DNA of 63,407 nucleotides, from contig JACRPS010000019.1 in assembly GCA_016223085.1 (NCBI GenBank), forward strand, positions 1 to 63,407. The letters run 5' to 3'. The notes under the pieces were generated by a model. It did not search any database and was not told where the DNA came from. It saw nothing but the letters and a program-made list of their open reading frames with translations. The stretch comes from Chloroflexota bacterium. Lineage in GTDB: Bacteria; Chloroflexota; Anaerolineae; Aggregatilineales; Phototrophicaceae. Both the position numbers and the translations under genes were made by a program. Below, in pieces: positions 1 to 7,335 of this stretch; position 1 is the first letter of the stretch; the number at the start of each line of letters is the position of its first letter.

Positions 1-1
1 T

Positions 2-124
2 CTTGTCCGTCATCATTTATGGGCATTCTGGACTTTTCACCTGTCGGCTGATGAACCGGACATGGTAAAAGTCCCCCGTCCCTTACTCGAACGCTTCAAC
101 GACTTGTTGTGTTATGCTGCTTGA
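2..124 (+). CDS. Possible C-terminal end of an IS transposase, cut by the window edge
   Basis: An open frame enters from the left edge and stops at 122-124, leaving 40 codons that end ...FNDLLCYAA. The stop codon is followed at once by a 15-bp sequence that matches, with one difference, the terminal repeat of the mobile element near 56.2 kb. A stop abutting a terminal inverted repeat is typical of transposase genes. No catalytic motif is in view, and another frame is open over 3-68, so both the frame and the function are tentative. Confidence 0.35.
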   Translation, partial: LVRHHLWAFWTFHLSADEPDMVKVPRPLLERFNDLLCYAA

Positions 125-139
125 ATGTGCAAAGTCTAG
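125..139 (+). repeat. IS terminal-repeat-like sequence
   Basis: ATGTGCAAAGTCTAG differs at one base from the 15-bp terminal repeat (ATGTGCAAAGTCGAG) of the element at 56205-56454 and lies in the orientation of a right-hand end. Its partner would lie outside the window. Confidence 0.5.
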
Positions 140-151
140 CTAAACGTACTA

Positions 152-170
152 AACGCGCTGGCAGCGCGTT
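152..170. promoter_or_regulatory. Perfect 8-bp hairpin just upstream of the prenyltransferase
   Basis: AACGCGCT, loop GGC, AGCGCGTT. It lies between the putative IS end and the prenyltransferase start and has no T tract. It may be a leftover terminator or an element of the 5' leader; the sequence does not decide. Confidence 0.3.
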
Positions 171-188
171 CGACCACAAGGATAAACG

Positions 189-1244
189 ATGGCGACTCAA
201 GTGAGAGCGAGAGAGCATGATCTGCCGCTGCTGCGGCGCTGGGCGACGGCCTGGAATACCTGTAACTGCCCGGACGTGGAACAGGCCGATACCTTCACGC
301 GCTGGCTGGTGATTAGCCGCGCCTGCGTGTTTTCGATGACGTTCACCTCCGGCCTGATTGGCGTGCTGCTGGCGGCCTACACCGGCGCGTTTGTTGAAAA
401 CACGCTGTTTAAGCTGTGGCTGGCGTTCCTCAGCGTGGTCGGTATTGTCTTTGCCCACGCCAGCAATAACCTGATTAACGATTACACCGATACCAAACGC
501 GGCGTGGATACGGAAGATTATCCCCGTTCGCAGTACAGCAAACATCCTGTGCTCGGCGGCCTGACGACTCCTGCCCGTTTGTTGCAGGTAGCGCTGGCGC
601 TGACCTTCATTGACGGCCTGATTATGCTGTATCTGGCATCGGTCAGCGGCTGGCCGGTGATTGTGTTTGCCGTGCTGGGGCTGGTGATTAGCCTGGGTTA
701 CACTGGCTTCCTCAAACGGTACGCGCTGGGCGAAATCGCCTCGCTGATCGTGTGGGGGCCGCTGATGACCGGCGGCACGGTCTACGCCATCACCGGCGCG
801 CTGGACTGGAACACGCTGCTGCTGACGCTGCCTTACGGCCTGATCGTCGCCTCGGTGCTGATCGGCAAACACACCGACAAAATCGAGAATGACCGCCCGG
901 TGGGTGTACATTCCGTGCCGGTGCTGCTCGGTTTGCGGCGGTCGCTGCTGCTGAACAAAATCACGTTCATCCTGTTTTATGTGCTGGTCGTGGCGCTGGT
1001 CGTGACCGGCGTCGCCACGCCCTGGATTCTGCTGACGTTCCTGGCGCTGCCCCGTCTGGTCAGCGTGTGGAAAGCCTACTCGCAGCCAAAGCCCGCGACC
1101 AGGCCGGAGAACTGGCCGGTGTGGCCGCTGTGGTACGTGGCCTTTGCCATGCACCTGAACCGGGGTTACGGCGGCCTGTTTATGCTGGGGCTGATTCTGG
1201 GGCTGATCGCGCCGCACGTGGGGCGGCTGCTGGGCATCGGCTAA
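189..1244 (+). CDS. UbiA-family prenyltransferase (MenA-like)
   Basis: A 351-residue integral membrane protein of the UbiA superfamily, which attaches polyprenyl chains to aromatic acceptors. The first Asp-rich motif is NLINDYTD (about residues 94-101) and the second region is GKHTDKIENDRPVGVHS (about 226-242); these bind the Mg-diphosphate of the prenyl donor. Eight or so hydrophobic segments follow an N-terminal cytoplasmic stretch. The second motif resembles MenA more than UbiA, so menaquinone synthesis is the likeliest role, but no other menaquinone gene is near. An AAGGA-like ribosome site precedes the start. A palindromic repeat follows the stop. Confidence 0.75.
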   Translation: MATQVRAREHDLPLLRRWATAWNTCNCPDVEQADTFTRWLVISRACVFSMTFTSGLIGVLLAAYTGAFVENTLFKLWLAFLSVVGIVFAHASNNLINDYTDTKRGVDTEDYPRSQYSKHPVLGGLTTPARLLQVALALTFIDGLIMLYLASVSGWPVIVFAVLGLVISLGYTGFLKRYALGEIASLIVWGPLMTGGTVYAITGALDWNTLLLTLPYGLIVASVLIGKHTDKIENDRPVGVHSVPVLLGLRRSLLLNKITFILFYVLVVALVVTGVATPWILLTFLALPRLVSVWKAYSQPKPATRPENWPVWPLWYVAFAMHLNRGYGGLFMLGLILGLIAPHVGRLLGIG

Positions 1245-1248
1245 GTGT

Positions 1249-1293
1249 CTATCCATAAACCCTTCGTAGGGGCACGGCATGCCGTGCCCCTGC
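1249..1293. repeat. Palindromic element A (one arm plus core)
   Basis: The left arm CTATCCATAAACCC is followed by the core palindrome GTAGGGGCACGG-CATG-mirror. The right outer arm seen in other copies is absent. It lies a few bases after the prenyltransferase stop. Confidence 0.85.
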
Positions 1294-1404
1294 TTAACCT
1301 TGCCGCTTCCCTGTCGTGTTCATCACCATGACGTAACCTCATTTTTTATCCCTGCGCGGGCACGTTAGAATCGGCAGCCAACCACGATCACGGGAGGAAG
1401 CCGA

Positions 1405-1905
1405 ATGACTGATGTACCGCGCACCCGCACCATCACCTGGGACGATCCGATGACCGGCGCACTAGCCGCCCCGACCTTAAGCGGCCTGGACTATATGCAG
1501 GCCATGATCGCCGGCAAAGTTCCCCGCCCGCCGATAGCCGTGCTGCTGAACTTTCATCTGGTTGAAGTCGCTTATGGCCGGTCGGTGTTTGTTGGCGAGC
1601 CGGCGGAATACCACTACAACCCGATTGGCACGGTACACGGCGGATTGATCGCCACGCTGCTGGATTCGGCGCTGGGCTGCGCGGTGCATACCACGCTGCC
1701 GGTTGGCCTTGCCTATACCACGCTGGAACTGCACGTCAATTTCGTCCGCCCGCTGACGAAGGATACCGGCGCAATCCGCTGCGAGGGCGCGGTGCTGCAC
1801 CGGGGCAGCCGGCTGGCGACGGCGGAGGCGAAAGTGTTTGACCGGGCGGGCAAGCTGTACGGGCACGGCACAACCACCTGCATGATCTTCCCGGCGGGCG
1901 GCTAA
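1405..1905 (+). CDS. PaaI-type hotdog-fold thioesterase
   Basis: A 166-residue cytoplasmic protein with the hotdog-thioesterase signature NPIGTVHGGLIATLLDSA (about residues 72-89), where HGG and the downstream acidic residue belong to the acyl-CoA hydrolysis site of the PaaI/YbgC group. The C-terminal half shows the usual strands ending in GHGTTTCMIF. GGGAGGAAG precedes the start. The substrate cannot be told from sequence; PaaI-like members hydrolyse aryl- or acyl-CoA. It is monocistronic as far as can be seen. Confidence 0.8.
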   Translation: MTDVPRTRTITWDDPMTGALAAPTLSGLDYMQAMIAGKVPRPPIAVLLNFHLVEVAYGRSVFVGEPAEYHYNPIGTVHGGLIATLLDSALGCAVHTTLPVGLAYTTLELHVNFVRPLTKDTGAIRCEGAVLHRGSRLATAEAKVFDRAGKLYGHGTTTCMIFPAGG

Positions 1906-1970
1906 CGTCCTTTTTATGCACTCCCTGTTACGATACAGCTAACGGTTTATTGGTATAAGGAGACGCCGAG

Positions 1971-2378
1971 ATGATGACGGGAATGCATCGCAGCCCGGAG
2001 ATGCAGCAGTGTATTCAAAACTGCGAGGACTGCCACCGTATCTGTATGGAAACCGAGCAGCACTGCCTGCAAATGGGCGGCAAACACGCCGAACCAAGCC
2101 ACATTCGCCTGCTGCACGACTGCGCGCAGATTTGCCACACCAGCGCCGACTTTATGATTCGCGGGTCGGAGCTGCACGGGATGGTGTGCAACGTGTGTGC
2201 CGAAGTCTGCACGCGCTGCGCCGACGACTGCGACCGGGTGGACCCTGGCGATCCGATGATGAAGCAGTGCGCCGATATGTGCCGCCGCTGCGCCGACTCC
2301 TGCCGCCAGATGGCAAGCATGATGATGGGGCAGACGCAGAGCCAGCCACACGGCCAGTGGAAAATGGGCAGCAGCTAA
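1971..2378 (+). CDS. Four-helix-bundle copper-storage protein (Csp/DUF326 type)
   Basis: A 135-residue protein with 16 cysteines, at residues 14, 18, 21, 25, 32, 51, 55, 73, 76, 80, 83, 87, 100, 104, 107 and 111. They are spaced mostly i/i+3/i+4, so they would point into the core of a four-helix bundle, as in copper-storage proteins that load many Cu(I) ions. No signal peptide or Tat motif is present, so it resembles the cytosolic Csp3 type. The tail is rich in Met, Gln and Ser. AAGGAG precedes the start. There is no copper ATPase or CsoR gene nearby. Confidence 0.85.
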   Translation: MMTGMHRSPEMQQCIQNCEDCHRICMETEQHCLQMGGKHAEPSHIRLLHDCAQICHTSADFMIRGSELHGMVCNVCAEVCTRCADDCDRVDPGDPMMKQCADMCRRCADSCRQMASMMMGQTQSQPHGQWKMGSS

Positions 2379-2392
2379 CCACGTTTTAACCA

Positions 2393-2416
2393 GGGAGGCT
2401 ATCCTGTTGGCCTCCC
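2393..2416 (+). terminator. Hairpin after the copper-storage gene
   Basis: GGGAGGC and GCCTCCC pair across a 10-nt loop, 14 bases after the stop. No proper T run follows, so this is a weak terminator candidate. Confidence 0.35.
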
Positions 2417-2498
2417 ACCCTTGCTCTTTCGTGAATAAAAGCACAAGTTGCCCCCAGGTGCTTACGCTACCTTTACTGATTAATATATAAATTAGCAG

Positions 2499-2504
2499 TA
2501 TAAT
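2499..2504 (+). promoter_or_regulatory. Possible -10 box upstream of the caspase-like gene
   Basis: A perfect TATAAT sits in an AT-rich island (2471-2510) unlike its GC-rich surroundings. No good -35 at the right spacing is seen. It would give a leader of about 115 nt before the caspase-like gene. Confidence 0.3.
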
Positions 2505-2627
2505 ATAAACTGCCGTTGAAAGCATAACAGCGGCAGCCATCACCATTGTCCGAACGTAGCTGCCGAAGGCAGACCCCTAACCAGAGTCCGCTTTCGGTTT
2601 TTCTTTTTCTACAAGGAGAGTGTACCG

Positions 2628-3473
2628 ATGTTACGGAAAGCACTGCTGGTCGGTGTCAATGATTATGCACCGGTTGGGCCGGGCGGGCCTGATCTGCGCG
2701 GTTGTGTCAACGACGTGCGCGACATGGCCCACACCCTGAATACGCTCGGTATCGTTCCGCCGTCCCCCCGGACGATGCGGTTTCTGACCGATGCCCGCGC
2801 GACGCGAGCGAACATCCTCAACGGACTTCAATGGCTGGTCACTGGCGCGAAACGGGGCGATATTTTGATTTTCTATTATTCCGGGCACGGCTCGCAGATG
2901 GTTGACCTCGACTGCGACGAAGTTGACAAAAAGGATGAAACCATTTGCCCGCATGATTACGCGACCGCCGGCATGATTAAGGATGATGACCTGCGCAAGC
3001 TACTGGCCGGTCTGCCTGCCGGGGTGAATATGGATGTCATTTTCGACTCGTGTCATTCCGGCACGATAACCCGCCTGATGGAAGACGGCAACGGCAGTGA
3101 ACCGGAAGTGACCATCCGCTATGTTGAACCACCGCTGGAATACAGTTATTTCCTGGACGCGCATCCTGATGTCCCGCTGCAGGGGCTGCTGAAACCGGTG
3201 GCAGGGCAGCGCGAGGCGGTCGAAGCGCGGCTGAACCACGTCGTCTGGGCCGGCTGCCGCGATTACCAGACCTCGGCGGAAACCTGGATGGAAGGTGCCT
3301 ATCGGGGTATTTTCACTTACTGCCTGTGCAAGGTGCTGCGCCGCGCCGGCGCTGGCATCACCCGCCGCCGCGTCGATTCGCTGGTCAGTGCGGACGTCAG
3401 GCGGCTGGGCTTCAGCCAGGTACCGCAGTTGGAAGGCCTGAAGACAGCGCTGGATGAAAAGGTGTTTACGTAA
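2628..3473 (+). CDS. Caspase-family (C14, metacaspase-like) peptidase
   Basis: A 281-residue protein consisting of a single p20-like caspase domain. The catalytic pair is visible: His87 in YYSGHGSQ and Cys142 in IFDSCHSGT. It starts directly with the beta-1 strand (KALLVGVNDY) and has no signal peptide, membrane helix or extra effector domain, unlike many bacterial members that carry a C-terminal sensor domain. An acidic stretch rich in Asp (about 93-104) follows the His motif, at the place where metacaspases bind Ca2+. Expected to cleave after Arg/Lys. AAGGAG precedes the start. The role is unknown; no toxin partner is adjacent. Confidence 0.85.
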   Translation: MLRKALLVGVNDYAPVGPGGPDLRGCVNDVRDMAHTLNTLGIVPPSPRTMRFLTDARATRANILNGLQWLVTGAKRGDILIFYYSGHGSQMVDLDCDEVDKKDETICPHDYATAGMIKDDDLRKLLAGLPAGVNMDVIFDSCHSGTITRLMEDGNGSEPEVTIRYVEPPLEYSYFLDAHPDVPLQGLLKPVAGQREAVEARLNHVVWAGCRDYQTSAETWMEGAYRGIFTYCLCKVLRRAGAGITRRRVDSLVSADVRRLGFSQVPQLEGLKTALDEKVFT

Positions 3474-3481
3474 GTCGGCGC

Positions 3482-3511
3482 TTGACTCCGGTCGGTTGAT
3501 CTGGCTATACT
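3482..3511 (+). promoter_or_regulatory. Strong sigma-70-like promoter ahead of the metG leader
   Basis: TTGACT and TATACT are separated by 18 bp. The predicted start is near 3518, immediately before an ATG at 3519. It is about 300 bp upstream of metG and probably drives it. Confidence 0.6.
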
Positions 3512-3518
3512 GTGGCCT

Positions 3519-3608
3519 ATGAACACGAAACGGCTTTTCTTCACCCTGGGCATGATGTCCATGCGTGACCCGCGTCGGGACGGACGTAGGGCGCTGTGTC
3601 ATGCCTGA
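3519..3608 (+). CDS. Putative 29-codon leader peptide upstream of metG
   Basis: A short open frame whose ATG coincides with the predicted transcription start, so it would be leaderless. The peptide has a methionine cluster at positions 12-15 (MMSM) and a basic second half. Its stop lies 27 bases before a factor-independent terminator, and metG follows. The layout resembles a transcription-attenuation leader that senses charged tRNA-Met. This is an inference; the peptide may be fortuitous. Confidence 0.3.
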   Translation: MNTKRLFFTLGMMSMRDPRRDGRRALCHA

Positions 3609-3635
3609 TGAGTGAAGTCAGGCGCAGCCAACAGA

Positions 3636-3668
3636 CCGTCTGTCCCCAATGCGGGCAGGCGGTTTTTT
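3636..3668 (+). terminator. Rho-independent terminator in the metG leader
   Basis: A 10-bp stem (CCGTCTGTCC pairing with GGGCAGGCGG, two G-U pairs) with a short loop is followed by six Ts. It lies between the strong promoter at 3482 and metG, so it could be an attenuator, or it could end a small RNA. Confidence 0.65.
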
Positions 3669-3672
3669 ATTT

Positions 3673-3744
3673 AGTCCTGAGTACTGAGTTCAAAGTACTG
3701 AGTTTTGCCTTTTTCTCAGCACTCAGCACTCAGTACTCAGGACT
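3673..3744. repeat. Palindromic element C (CTGAGTACTGAGT type)
   Basis: Perfect 17-bp inverted arms AGTCCTGAGTACTGAGT (3673-3689 and 3728-3744) enclose further partial copies of AGTACTGAGT and CTCAGCACT. A related element forms the outer arms of the palindrome at 31643-31803. Confidence 0.8.
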
Positions 3745-3812
3745 TGGGAATTAAGGTAAAGTAGACGCGAGTAGACCGGCAACCGACCCGCTGATAAGGA
3801 GCGATCACGATT

Positions 3813-5627
3813 ATGCCCAAGCCCATTCACGTATCCGTCGCCTGGCCGTATGCCAACGGCGATTTACACGTCGGCCACCTGGCGGGCGCGTACCTGCCCG
3901 CCGATATTTTCGCGCGCTATCACCGGCTAAAGGGCAACCGCGTCCTGATGGTGTCGGGGTCGGATAGTCACGGCACGCCGATTTCGGTCGAGGCGGACAA
4001 ACGCGGCATCCCGGCGCGGCAGGTGTTTGAGCATTATCACCGGCGCTTTTTGCAGACGCAGCAGAAGATCGGCATCAGCTACGACCTGTTCACGCATACT
4101 GATACCGAAAATCACCATAAAGTCTCGCAGGATTTTTTCCTGAAGCTGCTGGAAAAAGGCCACCTGTACAAACAGCGGCAGAAGCTGCTGTACAGCGAAC
4201 TGGAAAAACGCTTCCTGCCGGACCGCTATGTTGAAGGCGAGTGTTACATCTGCCACTACCAGGGCGCGCGCGGCGACCAGTGTGACAACTGTGGCAACCT
4301 GCTGGACGCCACGCTGCTGATTAACCCGCACAACAAGGGCAACCCGTCCGACAGGCTGACGATCAGGGAGAGCGAACACTACTTCCTCGATCTGGCACAG
4401 TTCGAGCCGCAACTGCTGGATTACATCAGCCGGCACGAACACCACTGGCGGCCCAACGTGGTGCGCTTCAGCCGCAACTTCATCGCCGATGGCCTGCAGG
4501 GCCGCCCCATCACGCGTGATATTGACTGGGGCGTGAATGTGCCGCTGGAAGGCTGGGACGACAAAAAGCTGTACGTGTGGTTCGAGGCGGTTATCGGCTA
4601 CTTTTCGGCCAGCGTCGAATGGGCCAAAAACACGGGGCAGCCGGACACCTGGAAGGACTGGTGGTACAACCCCGACGCCGAAATCTACAACTTCATTGGC
4701 AAGGACAACATCCCGTTCCACACCATCATCTGGCCGGCGGAACTGATCGGCGTGGATGGGATTTATAACAATGCTGCCGTAGGGACACGGCATGCCGTGT
4801 CCCTACAGTTGCCTTATGACGTGCCCGCCAACGAGTTCATGAACATCGAAGGCGACAAGTTCTCCAAAAGCCGCAACTGGGCGATCTGGCTGCCGGACAT
4901 CCTCGAACGTTACCAGTCGGATGCCGTGCGCTATTACGTGGCGGCCACCTTCCCGGAAACGGCGGACTCCGACTTTTCCTGGGAGGGCTTTCTAAACCGC
5001 GTCAACGGCGAACTGCTGGCGGCCTGGGGCAATCTGGCGAACCGGATGCTGAGTTTCGCCTACAAACGCTTTGACGGCAAAGTGCCGGTCTACGATAAGC
5101 TGACTCCAGACGATGAAGCGATCATCGCCCAGAGCGAAGCCGCGTTTGGGCACATCGGCGGGCTGATCGAGGCGGTCAGGCTGCGCGACGCGCTGCAAGC
5201 GGCGATGGCGCTGGCGCGCGACGCCAACGGCTTCCTCGACCGGCGCGCCCCCTGGAAGACGATCAAGGACGACCCGGCGGACGCGGCGCGTTCGGTGTAC
5301 GCCGTGCTGCGCGTGATTGACAATCTGAAGGTGCTGCTGGCGCCGTTTATCCCGTTTACGTCGCAAAAGCTGCACCAATACCTCGGCTACGACGGGCACT
5401 TGTTTGGCGACCTGAACATTGTCGAATACGCCGAAGCCAGCCGCCGCCACGAGGCGCTGGTGTACGACGGTCGCGCGGCGATTGGTAAATGGGAGAAAAG
5501 CGCGCTCCAGCCCGGACAGGCGCTGCGCGAACCCGCGCCGCTGATCGTCAAGCTGGAGCCTGAGATCGTGGAGCGCGAGCGAGCGTTCCTCGGCGCGCCG
5601 CGTGAAGAACACGCGATTGAGGCGTAG
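3813..5627 (+). CDS. metG: Methionyl-tRNA synthetase
   Basis: A 604-residue class I aminoacyl-tRNA synthetase charging tRNA-Met. The HIGH motif is HVGH (19-22), the KMSKS motif is KFSKS (349-353), and a zinc-knuckle insertion with CYIC...CDNC lies near residues 147-167. The anticodon-binding helical domain follows; the C-terminal EMAP/Trbp111-like tRNA-binding domain found in many bacterial MetRS is absent. AAGGAG precedes the start. Residues 323-331 (VGTRHAVSL) are encoded entirely by a genomic palindromic repeat, just before the conserved LPYDVPANEF segment, so the enzyme carries a repeat-derived loop. Confidence 0.95.
   Translation: MPKPIHVSVAWPYANGDLHVGHLAGAYLPADIFARYHRLKGNRVLMVSGSDSHGTPISVEADKRGIPARQVFEHYHRRFLQTQQKIGISYDLFTHTDTENHHKVSQDFFLKLLEKGHLYKQRQKLLYSELEKRFLPDRYVEGECYICHYQGARGDQCDNCGNLLDATLLINPHNKGNPSDRLTIRESEHYFLDLAQFEPQLLDYISRHEHHWRPNVVRFSRNFIADGLQGRPITRDIDWGVNVPLEGWDDKKLYVWFEAVIGYFSASVEWAKNTGQPDTWKDWWYNPDAEIYNFIGKDNIPFHTIIWPAELIGVDGIYNNAAVGTRHAVSLQLPYDVPANEFMNIEGDKFSKSRNWAIWLPDILERYQSDAVRYYVAATFPETADSDFSWEGFLNRVNGELLAAWGNLANRMLSFAYKRFDGKVPVYDKLTPDDEAIIAQSEAAFGHIGGLIEAVRLRDALQAAMALARDANGFLDRRAPWKTIKDDPADAARSVYAVLRVIDNLKVLLAPFIPFTSQKLHQYLGYDGHLFGDLNIVEYAEASRRHEALVYDGRAAIGKWEKSALQPGQALREPAPLIVKLEPEIVERERAFLGAPREEHAIEA
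4779..4806. repeat. Palindromic element A inside metG
   Basis: A perfect 28-bp palindrome (GTAGGGACACGG-CATG-mirror) lies within the metG reading frame and is translated as VGTRHAVSL. The frame used is the same as in the two other coding copies (16841-16868 and 36165-36192). Confidence 0.9.
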
Positions 5628-5656
5628 GGGAAAGCGAAAAGCGTAACCCAATATCC

Positions 5657-5790
5657 GCCGCAGGCTGAAGCCGTGCGGCTGTCATAAAAGACAAGCCCAC
5701 TGAAGGGGCTGAAGGCGGTATGATTGAAGTTATATGAGCGCCTTTAGTGCGCTTGGTTTTTCCGGTAGCCAGATGGCTTTAGCCTCTGGC
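5657..5790 (+). repeat. Element B: left-end hairpins of the Y1 transposase unit
   Basis: Several short stem-loops in a row, including CCGC-AGGCTGAAGCC-GCGG (5657-5680) and GCCAGA-TGGCTTTAGCC-TCTGGC (about 5767-5789), precede the transposase start. The segment CTGAAGGGGCTG...AAGGCG plus the following GCGCCTT...GCGC motif recurs in reverse orientation at about 7505-7660. Hairpins with GCTGAAGC-type loops are typical substrates of IS200/REP-type Y1 transposases. Confidence 0.6.
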
Positions 5791-5814
5791 GGCGCAAGGG
5801 GGAGAAAACATCTC

Positions 5815-6228
5815 ATGTCATTCTGGAGATGTTATTTTCATGTGATCTGGACAACGTACCGGCGTGAACCTGTGATTACCTCCCAGATGGAAAAGGTGAT
5901 TTTCGAATCCGTCAGGCGGAAGTCCACTGATATGGCCTGTGATATTCTCGCCATGAATGGCGTTGCCGATCATATTCATGTAGCCGTCAGCATTCCACCA
6001 AAAGTTGCCGCTGCTGAATGGATTCGCAACGTTAAAGGATTATCCGCGCATGAGATAAACCAGATGTTCCCAAACCTGGATACGCATTCTCGCTGGCAAA
6101 ACAGCTATGGCGTTTTAACCTTCGGCGCGAAGAACCTGCCTTTCGTGATTGACTATATTGAGAATCAGAAGGCACACCACAACCATCATTCGATCGAACC
6201 CTATCTTGAGCGAGTGGACGATGATTAA
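5815..6228 (+). CDS. IS200/REP-associated Y1 tyrosine transposase
   Basis: A 137-residue Y1 transposase domain (HUH superfamily, single-strand DNA transposition). The HUH motif is HIHVAVS (about residues 55-61) and the catalytic tyrosine is in FVIDYIENQKAHH (about 105-117). The start at 5815 is chosen because GGGGGAGAAAACATCTC precedes it; an upstream ATG (5734) would add 27 residues unlike the family. There is no tnpB or iscB partner, so this is a stand-alone tnpA/RAYT-like gene. Hairpin-rich element B lies upstream, and palindromic element A begins 5 bp after the stop. It is likely a resident mobilising enzyme for one of these repeat families. Confidence 0.85.
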   Translation: MSFWRCYFHVIWTTYRREPVITSQMEKVIFESVRRKSTDMACDILAMNGVADHIHVAVSIPPKVAAAEWIRNVKGLSAHEINQMFPNLDTHSRWQNSYGVLTFGAKNLPFVIDYIENQKAHHNHHSIEPYLERVDDD

Positions 6229-6232
6229 ATAT

Positions 6233-6304
6233 CTATCCATAAACCCTTCGTAGGGGCACGGCATGCCGTGCCCCTACCGACAGATAAAAGAGGTTTACGG
6301 ATAG
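6233..6304. repeat. Palindromic element A, full-length copy between tnpA and URO-D gene
   Basis: Complete form of about 72 bp: outer arm CTATCCATAAACCCTT, core GTAGGGGCACGG-CATG-mirror (6250-6277), spacer, outer arm AGAGGTTTACGGATAG. It joins the Y1 transposase stop to the truncated 5' end of the URO-D gene. Confidence 0.9.
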
Positions 6305-6329
6305 GTCGCGCCAGCACCAGCCGGAGCGT

Positions 6330-7319
6330 GTGCCGCTGCTGGAACTCAAAGCCGACGACGAAGTGATCGCCCGCGTCATGGGCGTGACCTACACCCCGCC
6401 CCGCGACCGGAGTGAGAAAGACGCCTGGACGCGCGTTCAGGTGCAGTTCTGGCACAGCCTGGGTTACGACAGCGTGCGGCTGCGCTGCGGCCTGCGCCTG
6501 CCCATGCCGCGCGCGACGGTTGAAGACACGGCGGCGCTCAGCCGGGGCCAGCGCGAATGGCAGAGCGAGAGCGACGGCCCGATTGCCAACTGGGACGATT
6601 TTGAAAGATATCCCTGGCCAAAGGCCGCCGACGCCGATTTCTCGGAAATCGAACTGGCGAACCGCATCCTGCCGGAAGGCATGAAGCTGATCATCAGCCC
6701 CTACGGGATGCTCGAACCACTGATGTGGCTGATGGGTTATGCCCCGTTTGCGCTGGCGCTGTACGACGCGCCCGATTTGATCGAAGCGATGGTCGAGCGC
6801 ATCTGGAACATCTTTGTGCCAATTTCCGAAACTGTGTTACAGATGGACAGCGTGGGCGGCTTGATGACCGGCGACGACATGGGCTTCAAGACGGCGACGA
6901 TGGTCGCGCCGGAACACCTGCGGCGCTACGTGTTGCCCTATCATAAGAAGCTGGCGGAACTGGCCCACGCGCGCGGCAAGCTCTACATCCTGCACTCGTG
7001 CGGCAACCTGGAAGCGATCATGGACGATCTCATTGACGATGTTTGTATGGACGTGAAACACTCGTTTGAAGACGTGATTGTGCCGGTGGAGCAGTTTAAG
7101 GCGCGTTACGGGCAGCGGGTGGGTATCGCCGGTGGGATTGACGTGGATTTGCTGACACGCGGCACGGAAGCGCAGGTGCGGGCGCGCGTGCGGCAGGTGC
7201 TTGATGCCTGTATGCCGGGCGGCGGTTACGCGCTTGGAACGGGCAACAGCGTCGCCAATTACATCCCGGTGTCAAACTACCTGGCGATGGTGGACGAAGG
7301 CCACCGCTGGCGAGCGTAG
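6330..7319 (+). CDS. Uroporphyrinogen decarboxylase (URO-D) family protein, 5' end replaced by a repeat
   Basis: 329 residues of a URO-D/MtaA-type (beta/alpha)8 barrel; such proteins include haem-pathway decarboxylases and corrinoid-dependent methyltransferases. LHSCGN (about residues 220-225) matches the conserved segment of the methyltransferase-like branch, and GGIDVDLL and ALGTGNSV follow near the C-terminus. The reading frame stays open upstream to 6288 and encodes RQHQPERVPLLEL, the usual N-terminal HQxPDRVP motif, but it then runs into palindromic element A and meets a stop at 6285. The original start and about 10-20 codons are therefore missing. The only start left is GTG at 6330, with no clear ribosome site. 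Function may be impaired. Confidence 0.75.
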   Translation: MPLLELKADDEVIARVMGVTYTPPRDRSEKDAWTRVQVQFWHSLGYDSVRLRCGLRLPMPRATVEDTAALSRGQREWQSESDGPIANWDDFERYPWPKAADADFSEIELANRILPEGMKLIISPYGMLEPLMWLMGYAPFALALYDAPDLIEAMVERIWNIFVPISETVLQMDSVGGLMTGDDMGFKTATMVAPEHLRRYVLPYHKKLAELAHARGKLYILHSCGNLEAIMDDLIDDVCMDVKHSFEDVIVPVEQFKARYGQRVGIAGGIDVDLLTRGTEAQVRARVRQVLDACMPGGGYALGTGNSVANYIPVSNYLAMVDEGHRWRA

Positions 7320-7335
7320 AGGGAAAACTTAGAAC

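Noticed and set aside
96-1280. Long minus-strand open frame opposite the prenyltransferase
   Set aside because: It is Gln/His/Arg-rich, low-complexity and mirrors a well-supported gene. Many such shadow frames occur in this GC-rich DNA.
3482-3812. T-box or S-box riboswitch before metG
   Set aside because: Neither the T-box AGGGTGGNACCGCG motif nor an SAM-riboswitch core could be found by eye; only the terminator is clear.
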